A DNA stretch of 64,000 bases from Corydoras sp. C115. Lineage: Eukaryota > Chordata > Actinopteri > Siluriformes > Callichthyidae. The stretch spans positions 192,001 through 256,000 of the forward strand of contig JAFMOC010000050.1 of the NCBI GenBank assembly GCA_019802505.1, read 5' to 3'. The position numbers were made by a program, and so were the translations under genes. Under the pieces are notes generated by a model, which worked only from the letters and a program-made list of their open reading frames with translations, did no database searches and had not been told where the DNA came from. Of this stretch, positions 21,487 to 32,300 are shown in pieces (position 1 is the stretch's first letter; each line of letters opens with the position of its first letter).

Positions 21487-22363
21487 ACAAAAAAAGGTAA
21501 GACTTTAAAGTGGTCAGCAGTAAACAATAAATCTAATGTGGCTCTCCAGTTGAATCGATGGCTGCCTTATTAGGTAACATGTTTGTAATGCAGCCTGTAA
21601 GAGGCTGCTGGTCTGTTTTAATCTGCTTTGCTGAGAGAAGCCAAACTCAGTTTCAACTGCTGCCTACCACAACGTGTGTAATATATACACCAGTGTAAAA
21701 CGAATCACCCTCATAGTCTGTCCAAGGGGGCTTCTTCATTAAAACATGCACATGTTTGTTAAATTGATTCATACATTACACTTTGTATATAATGTTAATG
21801 GATTGTGTGTTATGCTTGTTGTAAATTGTTATTCACCAGCAGAAGTTTTTCGATTGAACTCGTACACACAGATGAAGCAAGTCTAGGCAGCTGGACAATC
21901 ACACGTGACAGACAGTGATATGCCTCCACTGGAGAAATGCACATCCATCCAGTAAGGTACTACATACTGTCCAAATACATGAATTTATAATGGTTTGTTT
22001 TATGTGCTTAGAACTAACATTCAAACAGAATTATAGTGTTAACATCCAACCACTGGCACTAAGGCCCTTCTGAGTGTGTTTTGATAACCTTTACATGTTC
22101 TAGTTCTGCGATTTATTCTATTTTGAAAGGAAATGGGGAAAACATTGGTTGTCTCACATCCCCTGATTTGCTGATGGATGACAGAATGACTACCTTTTAA
22201 ATTAAACTGTTATCATTTGCTGTATACAGTGCCACTGCCACCAAGAAGCGTCTGTATGTAGCGAATTAGCAAAGTATAAACAGCTTTTTAGAAGTGCACA
22301 GGGGGATATTATGCTACCAGAGGCTGATGTCTACTCTTAACTGATCTATTTTGCCTTCAGTAC
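21487..22363. other. intergenic, nothing recognised
   Basis: Unique-looking, moderately AT-rich. No exon or repeat head found. Confidence 0.4.
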
Positions 22364-22625
22364 TTACACACAAAGGAATTGGTCCTCCACATGTAACCCA
22401 GCCGGGCAGTGTAACACACACATATACACACACTGAATGAAGTGATCGCAAAAGTCCAGTGCTGTGGGAAGCACTGTACATGGCACCCAGGGAGCAATTA
22501 GGTTAGGTGCCTTGCTCAAGGGCACTTCAGCCATAGTGGCTTATATAGGCCTTGGTGGTACTGGGAATCAAACCGGGGACCTTCAGGTCGTTAGGCTGGT
22601 TTCTTAACCACAAGCCTACAACTCG
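22364..22625 (-). repeat. SINE-B copy
   Basis: Minus-strand copy with CTTGCTCAAGGGCACTTCAG, ACCTTCAGGTCG and the tRNA-like head complement CAAGCCTACAACTCG at the right. Confidence 0.75.
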
Positions 22626-22649
22626 CTCTTATATAAGGTGTTTGTATCT

Positions 22650-22995
22650 TCTTTTATTCCACTTAATCCTATACTAGAGACGGGGGTCAGGGGGGGTTCC
22701 CCATGGCCATCCAGAGGAGAACATTTCAGGATTTTAGGCACTAGGTTGATACACCCAGGACAGGGTGCCAATCCATCACTGGGCACACACACACACACCC
22801 ACACACACTCACACTGTATAGGGGCAATTTAGATAGTGGCAATTAAGAGCATCCAATTGACATTGAATCCATGTTTTTGGACTGTGGGAGGAAGCGGAGA
22901 ACCCAGAGGAAACCCATGTGGACACGGGGAGAACATGGAAACTCCACCCAGATTGGGATTTGAACCGGGAATCCCTAGCGCTGAGAGGAGAACGT
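22650..22995 (-). mobile_element. SINE-A copy
   Basis: Minus-strand copy from TTCCACTTAATCCTATACTA to CGCTGAGAGGAGAACG, with a CA expansion inside the GT-rich segment. Confidence 0.75.
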
Positions 22996-23046
22996 CTAGT
23001 TAATAGTCAAAACTTAGCAGGTGTAGAGTGAGTTAATCCATTAAAG

Positions 23047-23342
23047 GGTTCCCCATCCAAGGGAGAGCGTCTCAGATACACCCAGGACAGGGCGCCAATC
23101 TATCTCTGGGCACACACTCACTCGCTTAGACACGCACACAAACACACTCTTTACAGGGCAATTTGGAGAATTCAATTGACTTCATCCATGTTTTTAGACT
23201 GTGGGAGGAAACCAAAGAACCCGGACGAAACCCACACAGACACGGGGAGAACATGGAAACTCCACCCAGATAGGGATTCGAACCAAGAATCCCAAGCGCT
23301 GAGAGGAGAACATGCTAACCACTAAGCCACCGTGCCGGCCCA
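23047..23342 (-). mobile_element. SINE-A copy lacking the 3' tail, 9 bp target duplication
   Basis: Starts inside the body (GGTTCCCCATCC) instead of at the (ATGA)n tail, yet CCATTAAAG flanks it at 23038-23046 and 23343-23351. The head end (ACCGTGCCGG) is intact. Confidence 0.8.
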
Positions 23343-23351
23343 CCATTAAAG

Positions 23352-23595
23352 ACACCCCATCACTCCCCCGTCACTCACTGGGACACCATGAGGACTGCAG
23401 ACAGGATTAATCAGACTCTTTTATTCACTTTTAAAAATCCTCATAAATACATCACATTCAATATGCTGGCTGATGTGTCTGCTGCCGAAGTAACGTTCCT
23501 GTTGCCGCTACAGACTCGCCTACCACACTTAGTGTCTTGCTCTGCACACGGACCATTAGCAGAATCTCTAGCGGGTGAGTTAATTATTTTTTATC

Positions 23596-23636
<41 letters not shown>

Positions 23637-24339
23637 TATTTTTTATCTTGGTTCCACCTTCCCACTCCCATTCATTCATCCCATTCATTCACGCCCCCGT
23701 GACAGCTAGATTAACTTGAGCTGTCCCCGATTTTAAAAAAAAAAAATGTATATCTTCATTAAAAGCAATTTGTTTTTATTTTTAGTTTTAAGACAGTGGG
23801 AATGTCTTAATGAGTAATTTCATTACATGGATTATTATTTACATTGTGACTGTACATATGCTCCCTCAAAACTTTGGGGCATAACAGCATCTTTGGTAAA
23901 CGTTTTAAGATTTAAGCTGTGTTTAATCAGCAGCTGAATACAGCTGTCACTTCTGTTTAAAGAAGTAAATCCAGCTGAGTACCTGAGATACAGCTGGGAT
24001 AAGAACAACATGTCAACTCAGATTCTCAGATTATGATGCTAATAAAAAATCTAAACAGATGTTATGATACTGTACGGTTTGGAAAGTAGCTATGTTTTGG
24101 GTCATATATTGTTTTGGAAACTTCCAATTTATCTAAACATGTCTAGACTTCAAGACTGTAAACAATCTAGGATCTAATCCAGCTCAGTACAGAATTATAT
24201 CCTGCAGATTTGCCTCACTGAGCTTTGAATCAGTTCCAACTATTATTGGAATGTAATTGAAAAGGAACAGAGGCTGAAGTGTGTGCTGTTACATTTATTA
24301 AAGAAACACAAAGACAACTCACAAAATGTTGGGTTTTTT
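23352..24339. other. intergenic with a short (TA)n at 23600-23626
   Basis: No gene recognised. The 104-codon open frame at 23388-23702 runs through the TA tract and has no known domain. Confidence 0.4.
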
Positions 24340-24469
24340 TGTGTTAGTGGACAACCTTGGTGTCTAAATTTGGTCTGTTTGTGATTGTCCTGATTAATAG
24401 AGAACAGAGAACCATCAGGGGACTAACAAAAACAAAGAAAACAGATGGATTACAGTCTGTAATTATACC

Positions 24470-24560
<91 letters not shown>

Positions 24561-24562
24561 TT

Positions 24563-24643
<81 letters not shown>

Positions 24644-24802
24644 ATACAGTATATATTGTTTATACACTGTACTATTTCCTCCACATACCATATAGATGGT
24701 CTTAGTAGATTTACAATTACAGACTGTAGTCTGTATATATATTCTGTATACATTACCATCAAAAGTTTGGACACACCTCCTTGCTCCATCATCTGCAATT
24801 TG

Positions 24803-24888
<86 letters not shown>

Positions 24889-24900
24889 ACAAATGTATGT
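24340..24900. repeat. MITE-M fragments interleaved with three long (TA)n tracts
   Basis: A MITE-M right half (TAGAGAACAGAGAACCATCA to CAGTCTGTAATTATA) runs into (TA)n at 24474-24556 and 24568-24640. A terminal-repeat piece follows (ACCATATAGATGG, ATTACAGACTGTAG, CAAAAGTTTGGACACACC), then (TA)n again at 24806-24882. Confidence 0.8.
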
Positions 24901-25061
24901 TGCAGGGATAAATCTGTACTGACAGCTGCATTAATGTGATACTTTCATTTTCAGTGATTTTGTTTGAAATACTCTGAAGCCTTAGATTTGCAGTATTGTA
25001 TTTAATGTTAATCACTGTGTTACTCATATACGTTAAATGTATATACATCCAGTAATAGCCA

Positions 25062-25310
25062 TTCATTCATTATCTTCCACTTAATCCTATACTTGAGTCG
25101 CACGCGAGGGGCATACACCCAAGACAGAGTCAATCGATTGCTGGGCACACACTAACTCATACAGACATACACATACTATATAGGGCAATACAGAGCATTT
25201 AGTTTAGAATCTATGTTTTGGGACTGTGGGAGAAAACTCTATCCAGATTGGGATTTGAACCTGGAATCTCTAGTGCTGAGAGGCGGACATGCTAACTTCT
25301 AACCCTCCTA
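25062..25310 (-). mobile_element. SINE-A copy, old
   Basis: Starts CATTCATTATCTTCCACTTA; many small deletions; B-box region TTTGAACCTGGAATC. Confidence 0.65.
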
Positions 25311-25785
25311 ATAACATAACTACCGTAAATAACTTTTCTGTTTTATTGTCAAAGAACTGAGATTGTTTTATTGGTTTCATTCCTGGCCTTTTATTAATGT
25401 GTTTAAATTATATTAAAGACACAGAAGGTAACACATCCGATGACGATTCTGCACCCCGTGGCTCAGTCATTGTTTTATAAAAATGCCACTGCTACAAATA
25501 GTTTAGTTCAGACTAGACTTCCTCCATTGTATGTTCCACAGTGCTTGGTGAGGAACGCTTTGCTCAGCAGCTGTTAGGGATAATGGAGGATGTGGTGATT
25601 AGGATTCCAGTACAGAATGAGACAAAAGAGGAAGCAAACAAAGCATCTGACACTCTGTGTGTGGTGGTGAAAGAAATATTATCGGACTGAATTCCATGTG
25701 TTATAATGATGGCTTTATGATGAACGAGATCATAGATGGTATAGAATGTCTATGGGAAAGCTGTTTGCATATTATAAGTATTCAT

Positions 25786-26247
25786 CCATTATCTTCTGCT
25801 TTATCCTCTACTAGGGTCGTGGGGGGTTTTCCATGCCCATACAGGGGAGAATGTTTCAGGCGCTGGGCAGATACAACCAGGACAGGGTGCCAATCTAGCG
25901 CTGGGCACACACTCACTCACACAAACACACTCTATATGGGGCTATTTTAAGAATTCAATTGACTTGATCCATGTTTTTGGACTGTGGAAGGAAATCGGAG
26001 AACCCGGACGAAACCCATGCAGACACGGTGTCAAGGTGAATTGAATGCTCCCATATAGAATTTAAATTGCCCCACTTAGAGTGTGTGTGTGTGTGTGTGT
26101 GTGAATGTGTGCCCAGTGATAGATTGGCACCCTGTCCTGGGTGTATCTGCCCAGTGCCCAAAACGATCTCCCCTGGATGGGCATGGGGAACCCCCCCCCC
26201 CCAACGACCCTAGAAAGAGGATTAAGTGGAAGATAATGAATGATAAA
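25786..26247. repeat. SINE-A inverted pair
   Basis: A minus-strand copy (25786 to about 26028, head missing) meets a plus-strand copy (about 26029-26247, head missing) at GACACGGTGTCAAGG. The two half elements share no heads; a C-run lies at 26191-26202. Confidence 0.75.
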
Positions 26248-26565
26248 GGGATTGATAATAGAGCATTTTTTGAGAAAACTGTTTGTTATGCATGTTGGGT
26301 AGTAGGCTTGACTCCTGAGCAGAGAACAAGGTCTATCACAACAAGGTGTAAACTTTACATGTTCTCTCTTTGTCTGTGTAGGTTTTTTTGCAGGTGCAGG
26401 AACTGTCGGTATGAAATTGTTCCATGTGTAAAGATATCTGCCCTAACATTCGGAACCTTCCTGGATGTTTCCCTTCCTTTTGCCCTACGAGTGCAGGGGC
26501 AGGCTAAAAATAATACACAGATTATCTTTACAATTTATCTGGCTTTAATTGCCCATGGCATCTAT

Positions 26566-26850
26566 TTGGGGCAGTGATAGGCTTTTGGTTGAACAACCCT
26601 TGCTACCTGAAGGTCCCTGGTTCAATTTCTGGTCCCACCAAGTACTATGGCTGAAGTGCCCTTCACACCTAACAAGACACCTTACCCCTAAGCTTGTCGA
26701 GCCCCATATACAGGGCTGCGCACTGCTCTGAGCTTGAGTTCTCACTTCATTCAGTGTGTGTGTGTGTGTGTTTGTTTCACTGCACAGATGGGTTAAATAC
26801 GGAGGACTAATTCCTCTGTGTGTAAGTACAGTGGGCAAAATTGATCCCTT
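26566..26850 (+). repeat. SINE-B copy, well preserved
   Basis: GGGGCAGTGATAGGCTTTTG head, CTGGTTCAATTTCTGG B-box region, AGTACTATGGCTGAAGTGCC body, and the tail ATGGGTTAAATACGGAGGAC. Confidence 0.8.
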
Positions 26851-27504
26851 TATAAGTATTTGTGTTTTTTCTGCTTTTCCTTACATTGCTCTGGCAACTG
26901 TAGGTAAGCTCAGTCGTCAATAGCAACATTACACGTTTGTTGCCTAAAAAAGCCCAAAATTCAAAAGTGAGGTTTTAAAGCTGTTAAAGAAAAAATGACT
27001 ATTAATTATTCTTTCTGGAAAACGCTGTTTATTCACAAGTGTTTAATTTTTAATACAGCAGGTCAATTTACAGACACTTTCATCCAAAGCAAATTAACAG
27101 TATCTGAACTTGATGGTTTGGATTAAAATACATGGTCACCTCATTGTACCCCTGTAGCAATGATGATGAAGGTGCCTTGCTCAAGTACCCATGGTGTAAC
27201 TGTTTGATTATGACTTTAAAACATTAAACCATTAAAGCCATTTTGACCATTAAAGCATTTGGTAGTTCGAGCTTGGCCTATTTTTGTACCTGTGACTTTA
27301 CACAAGAGCAGCTTTGATCAACATTCCATGTAGAATTATTTTTTTAGTCACTTTCACACAACAGATAAGTAGGTCATTCTAGGGGGGTAAATCCAGTATA
27401 CAATCAAGAACAGATTAGTGTTTAAAGGTTGATTTTTATAACCAATAATAATGAATATCAGCTAAAGTGTAATAAATGATACTCATTAACGTAATGTTCT
27501 TCAT
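26851..27504. other. intergenic with a diverged SINE-C-like piece
   Basis: At 27058-27200 the words GACACTTTCATCCAAAGC and GGTGCCTTGCTCAAGTACCC resemble SINE-C on the minus strand. The rest is unassigned. Confidence 0.4.
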
Positions 27505-27700
27505 GTTCATTCGTTCATTCATTTCCGCTTTATCCTCTACTAGGGTCGTGGGTGGGGTTCCACATGCCCATCCAGGGGAGAACGTTTTGGGCACTCGGGC
27601 AGATACACCCAGGACAGGGTGCCAACTATCGCTGGGCACACACTCACACAGACACAGACACAAAAACACTCTATATGGAGCAATTTAGAGCTTTTAGAGC
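27505..27700 (-). mobile_element. SINE-A copy, head missing
   Basis: TTCATTTCCGCTTTATCCTC start, body to CTATATGGAGCAATTTAGAG, then the similarity stops. Confidence 0.75.
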
Positions 27701-27824
27701 TACATGTTTTTTTATTTTATTTATAGGATGGTAGGCTATATATGATGATTATGGAACTTTGTACTGAAGTGTATCTATAGTATATGTGAATATATCTAAA
27801 ATTATATATAAATATGTATAATAG

Positions 27825-28110
27825 TGTTTAACACATTTGCCTTTCAGCACTGGGGATCCAGGTTTGAATCCCAATCTGGGTGGAATTTCCATGTTCTGTG
27901 TCTGCGTAAGTTTCCTCCAGGTTCTCAGGTTTCCGTCCCCAGTCCAAAAAAATGGATTCAATGGTAATTGTCTGCTCCTAATTGCCCCTATTTATTCTGT
28001 GTGAGCGAGTGTGGCCAGTGATATATAGGCATCCTGTCCTGGGTGTATCTGCCCAGCACCTGTAGTGTTCCCCTCTAGATAGACATTTGGAACCCTCCCC
28101 CCCCTTAGGT
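27825..28110 (+). mobile_element. SINE-A copy, old
   Basis: Begins at the B-box side (GTTTGAATCCCAATCTGGGT) and ends near a C-run at 28098-28105, 160 bases from the tubb6 stop. Confidence 0.7.
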
Positions 28111-28269
28111 ATAAACATTTCATCCTTTATATTAATAAGAACAGATACCAATATTGGTGTCATTAAAGTTATCTGCTAGTACTTTAACCCCACCCCCCTA
28201 AAAAACCATTCACATCACAATGAATATAAGTAAAAATGACCAATGAATAAACATGTTGGTCTGTTGTGC

Positions 28270-29345
28270 TTAAGCGCTTGCCTCCTCTTCATCATCATCA
28301 TCATCATTATCAAATGCGTCTTCCCCATCATTGGCTGTGGCCTCTTGGTACTGCTGGTACTCTGAAACCAGGTCATTCATGTTGCTCTCGGCTTCTGTGA
28401 ACTCCATCTCGTCCATGCCCTCTCCGGTGAACCAGTGCAGAAAGGCCTTGCGTCTGAACATGGCGGAGAACTGCTCGGAGATGCGCTTGAACAGCTCTTG
28501 GATGGCTGTGCTGTTTCCAATAAAAGTGGAGGCCATTTTAAGCCCCCTGGGCGCGATGTCGCACACTGCCACTTTGACATTGTTGGGGATCCACTCGACA
28601 AAATAACTGCTGTTCTTGTTCTGGATGGCCAGCATCTGCTCATCCACTTCCTTCATGGACATGGGACCTCGGAAGACGGTGGCCACGGTGAGGTAGCGGC
28701 CGTGACGTGGGTCGCACGCAGCCATCATGTTCTTGGCGTCGAACATCTGCTGTGTTAGCTCCGGAACCGTTAGCGCTCGGTACTGCTGGCTGCCCCTGGC
28801 GGTTAGTGGAGCAAAACCTGGCATGAAGAAGTGCAGGCGTGGAAAAGGCACCATGTTGACAGCAAGCTTGCGCAAGTCTGCGTTCAGCTGCCCAGGGAAG
28901 CGCAGCGAGGTCGTGACCCCGCTCATGGTGGCAGAGACCAGGTGATTCAGGTCGCCGTAGGTGGGCGTTGTCAGCTTGAGTGTGCGGAAGCAAATATCGT
29001 AAAGTGCTTCGTTATCGATGCAGTAAGTCTCGTCCGTGTTCTCCACCAGCTGGTGTACAGACAACGTGGCGTTGTAGGGTTCTACCACTGTGTCCGACAC
29101 TTTCGGCGACGGCATGACGCTAAAGGTGTTCATGATACGGTCTGGAAATTCTTCCCGGACTTTGCTGATGAGAAGCGTGCCCATACCTGAACCGGTACCC
29201 CCACCAAGCGAGTGAGTGAGCTGGAAACCTTGAAGACAGTCGCAATGCTCACACTCCTTCCTCACTATATCCAGCACAGAGTCCACTAGCTCTGCTCCTT
29301 CTGTGTAATGGCCTTTTGCCCAGTTGTTCCCTGCACCTGTTTGTC
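28270..29345 (-). CDS. tubb6: tubb6 coding exon 4 with stop
   Basis: 1076 nt from the acceptor at 29346 to the TAA at 28272-28270. It begins with the rest of Gly93 and QTGAGNNWAKG and carries most of the GTPase and C-terminal domains. The last codons form an Asp/Glu run coded largely by GAT repeats (about 28288-28312). Antisense open frames such as 28331-28606 and 28831-29190 are by-products of this conserved exon. I saw no canonical AATAAA signal on the gene strand in the first 150 bases after the stop. Confidence 0.94.
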
Positions 29346-32300
29346 CTACGGGGCAAGAAAATCAGGCATCATATTGGCTTACATTCCTCCTTCCTATAGC
29401 AGTAAGTCAATATGAATCTACCAATTGTTGCCCATTTATTATATACCCCACAAGCATGATTTCACTTGATAGTTAAATACTTAGAAGATCCAGATATACA
29501 TTAGTTTTACATTTGTAGCTTTAACTGCGTTCACACTTCTGGAAAGACCTTTTACGAGATGTTTGTGAAGTCTCGTAAATTTTTGCTCTGAAGGCAATTC
29601 ATGTAATTTATTTATATAATGTTTTTATATAAATAAAACATTGATAAAACATAACAGTGCATTGTCATAAACTAGCTTTACAGTGATATGAGCCTGAACC
29701 CCCTGTTATGTCATTTTATTTTCATTTTTGACGTCCGACACTGATGTTGGACTGGTGAATCTGGTTCTTAGTTTCTGTTCTAGTTTAAGAGTTCTAATAG
29801 GGTTGAGATCAGTGATGTGTACAGGTCAGTCAAGTATCCCAACTTGATGTGTGGAGTCAGAGCACAGTGTTGGGTTATGAGGGTTGGGTTATGAGGGTAT
29901 AAGGATCTTAGTCAAGAACACACATTGGTAACTTCAGTGGACTGGGAATTTGAACCCACAACCTTCAGATTGATAGCCCAATATCCTAAACACTGAGCTA
30001 CCATACTCCTACCATTCAATGCTTTGTAAATTGGAGCAGGACAGGGCCGTTCCTAAACTCTTCCACAAAATTATGTTCACAATTGTCCAAAAAGAATCAC
30101 AGGGCACTTTATACACCTGTGGCAATAAAAATAATATTCATACCTGAATTTAGTAATTAGAGTCCTAAAGTATTAGTCCATATGGAGTATGGAATGTGTA
30201 CACAGGTTTCTCAATGGTAAACTATGAACTACTAATCAATTAATAATGAAAGCTCTAATTTTAGAAATGTGTATACATTAATCATAAAAGGGGACATTTC
30301 TAAACATGATAGATTATGAGAGTCAACACTGTATATAAATCATTTATGAAAAACGAAACCTGACAAAACCAATATATAAAATTAAAGTTCATGAAGAACT
30401 GTTTTATAGAATGTGTTCAGAAAATAAATCTGTTAACTGTACAAATGATCATTCAATGCATTATTTTTAAATGTAGTGTGAAAGTCAGTTTAAATGTCAT
30501 CTTGACTGTTTAATCCTTTATTAGGGTTCCCAATGCCCATCCAGGAGAGAATGTTTCAGGCGCTGGGCAGATACACCAGGGACAGTGTACCAATCTATCG
30601 CTGGGTACACACTCACTCACACACACGCTATCCATACATCCATCTTCCGCTTTATCCTGTACTAGGGTCACAGAGGCGTTCCCCATGCACATCCAGTGGA
30701 GAACGTTTCGGGCGCTGGGCAGATACACCCAGGACAGGGTGCCAGTCTATCGCTGGGCACATACTCACTTACACAAACACACTCTATATGGGGCAATTTA
30801 GAGAACTCAATTGATCTTGATCCATGTTATTAAAATGTGGGAGGAACCAGGAGAACCTGGAGGAAACCCATATGGACACAGGGAGAACATGGAAACTCCA
30901 CCCAGATTGGAATTCGAATCGGGAATCCCTAGTGCTGAGAGGCGAAGGTGCCACTAAGCCACAGTGCTGCCCCAAACACATGCTATACAGGACAATTTAG
31001 AGCAGGAATTTTCTGGAAGAAACCAAAATACCCGGAGAAAATCCACGAGGAGAACATGGAAACTCCACTCAGATCAGGATTCTATCCTAGATCCTTGCAC
31101 TGAGACCACTAACCACTATGCCACTGTGCTGACCCAGTTTTTAAGAAGTCACGAGGATAAACTCTCTGAAGATGTTGGTTTAGTGCTGCAGTTCTACAAC
31201 ACTTTAGATACAACAGATAAAAAGATAGATAAAAATCCTAAAGCTTACCGAAGATAAAGTTATCTGGTCTAAAAAGTTGTCCAAATGTTCCAGACCGGAC
31301 ACTATCCATTGTTCCTGGTTCCAGGTCAACCAACACAGCTCGCGGGACAAACTTATGAGCTGAAACACATTAAGACAGTATGTATATAGCATTACTGTAA
31401 TGTTAAAGAATCTGCATAAGTCAATTGATTGTAACATTGTAGATTGTAAGAGTGCTTTATTAGTAACCCCTGTATGATACACGTTTTTGCTCAGTGGTTA
31501 CAGGGAAAGTGTTTTACTTAGAACCAAACCCATATTAACTAAAGTGTTAGTGGCTCACTGCTGAAACAGAAGCCTGCATTCAGTCATATTAAAAACATCT
31601 TAATATAAGGTCGAGGGAGCTGAATGAATTCCTTTCGCATGATGAGAAAACCTAGGCCAAACTCTGTGAGAGATAGAGATACTGGTCTGGTATGTAGTGA
31701 AGGGGGGGGGGTCAACAAGGACGCTGATTCATGCATTCACTGACATGCACAGATAGTGTACTCACAGCTCGCCTCATTGTAGTACACATTTACTCTCTCC
31801 AGCTGAAGGTGTGAGTCACCCACATAGTTGCCTTGTGGATCTATCCCATGTTCATCACTTATGACTTCCCAGAACTGGAAGAACAACAACAAACAGGCTA
31901 TTAAATATACAATACCTTTAGCTGCCTAATTATAAATACATAATGAGATACGAAGGCATATGCTGTGTCCTGTATGTGGTCTAAATTATATAACTACCAA
32001 TTTTTATCCACAATTTAAACGAGGTACTTTAAATAAGATATGTGTTGTACCACCTTTTTGCTTCACTTATTTTCCATCATATTGGTTCTACTTACCGTAA
32101 AGATGGCAATGCTGCACTAATACGCCCTCACAATAAACAATCTACCACCCAAATTATACCTGTTCAGTGAGGGTAAACACCAATAGAGAACAAAGAGCAA
32201 ACGGGATTAACAAAAAACAAAGAAATTAGATGAACTATAATCTGTAATTGTAAATTACAGATTGTAAATTACAAAGTCCATCTACATGGTAAGTGAAGGT

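Noticed and set aside
24344..24889. Open frames of alternating Ile/Tyr on both strands
   Set aside because: They are translations of (TA)n microsatellites. The same applies at 6789-7037, 21096-21359 and 52242-52472.
28331..29190. Plus-strand open frames opposite tubb6 exon 4
   Set aside because: Antisense shadows of a strongly conserved, GC-rich coding exon; no similarity of their own.
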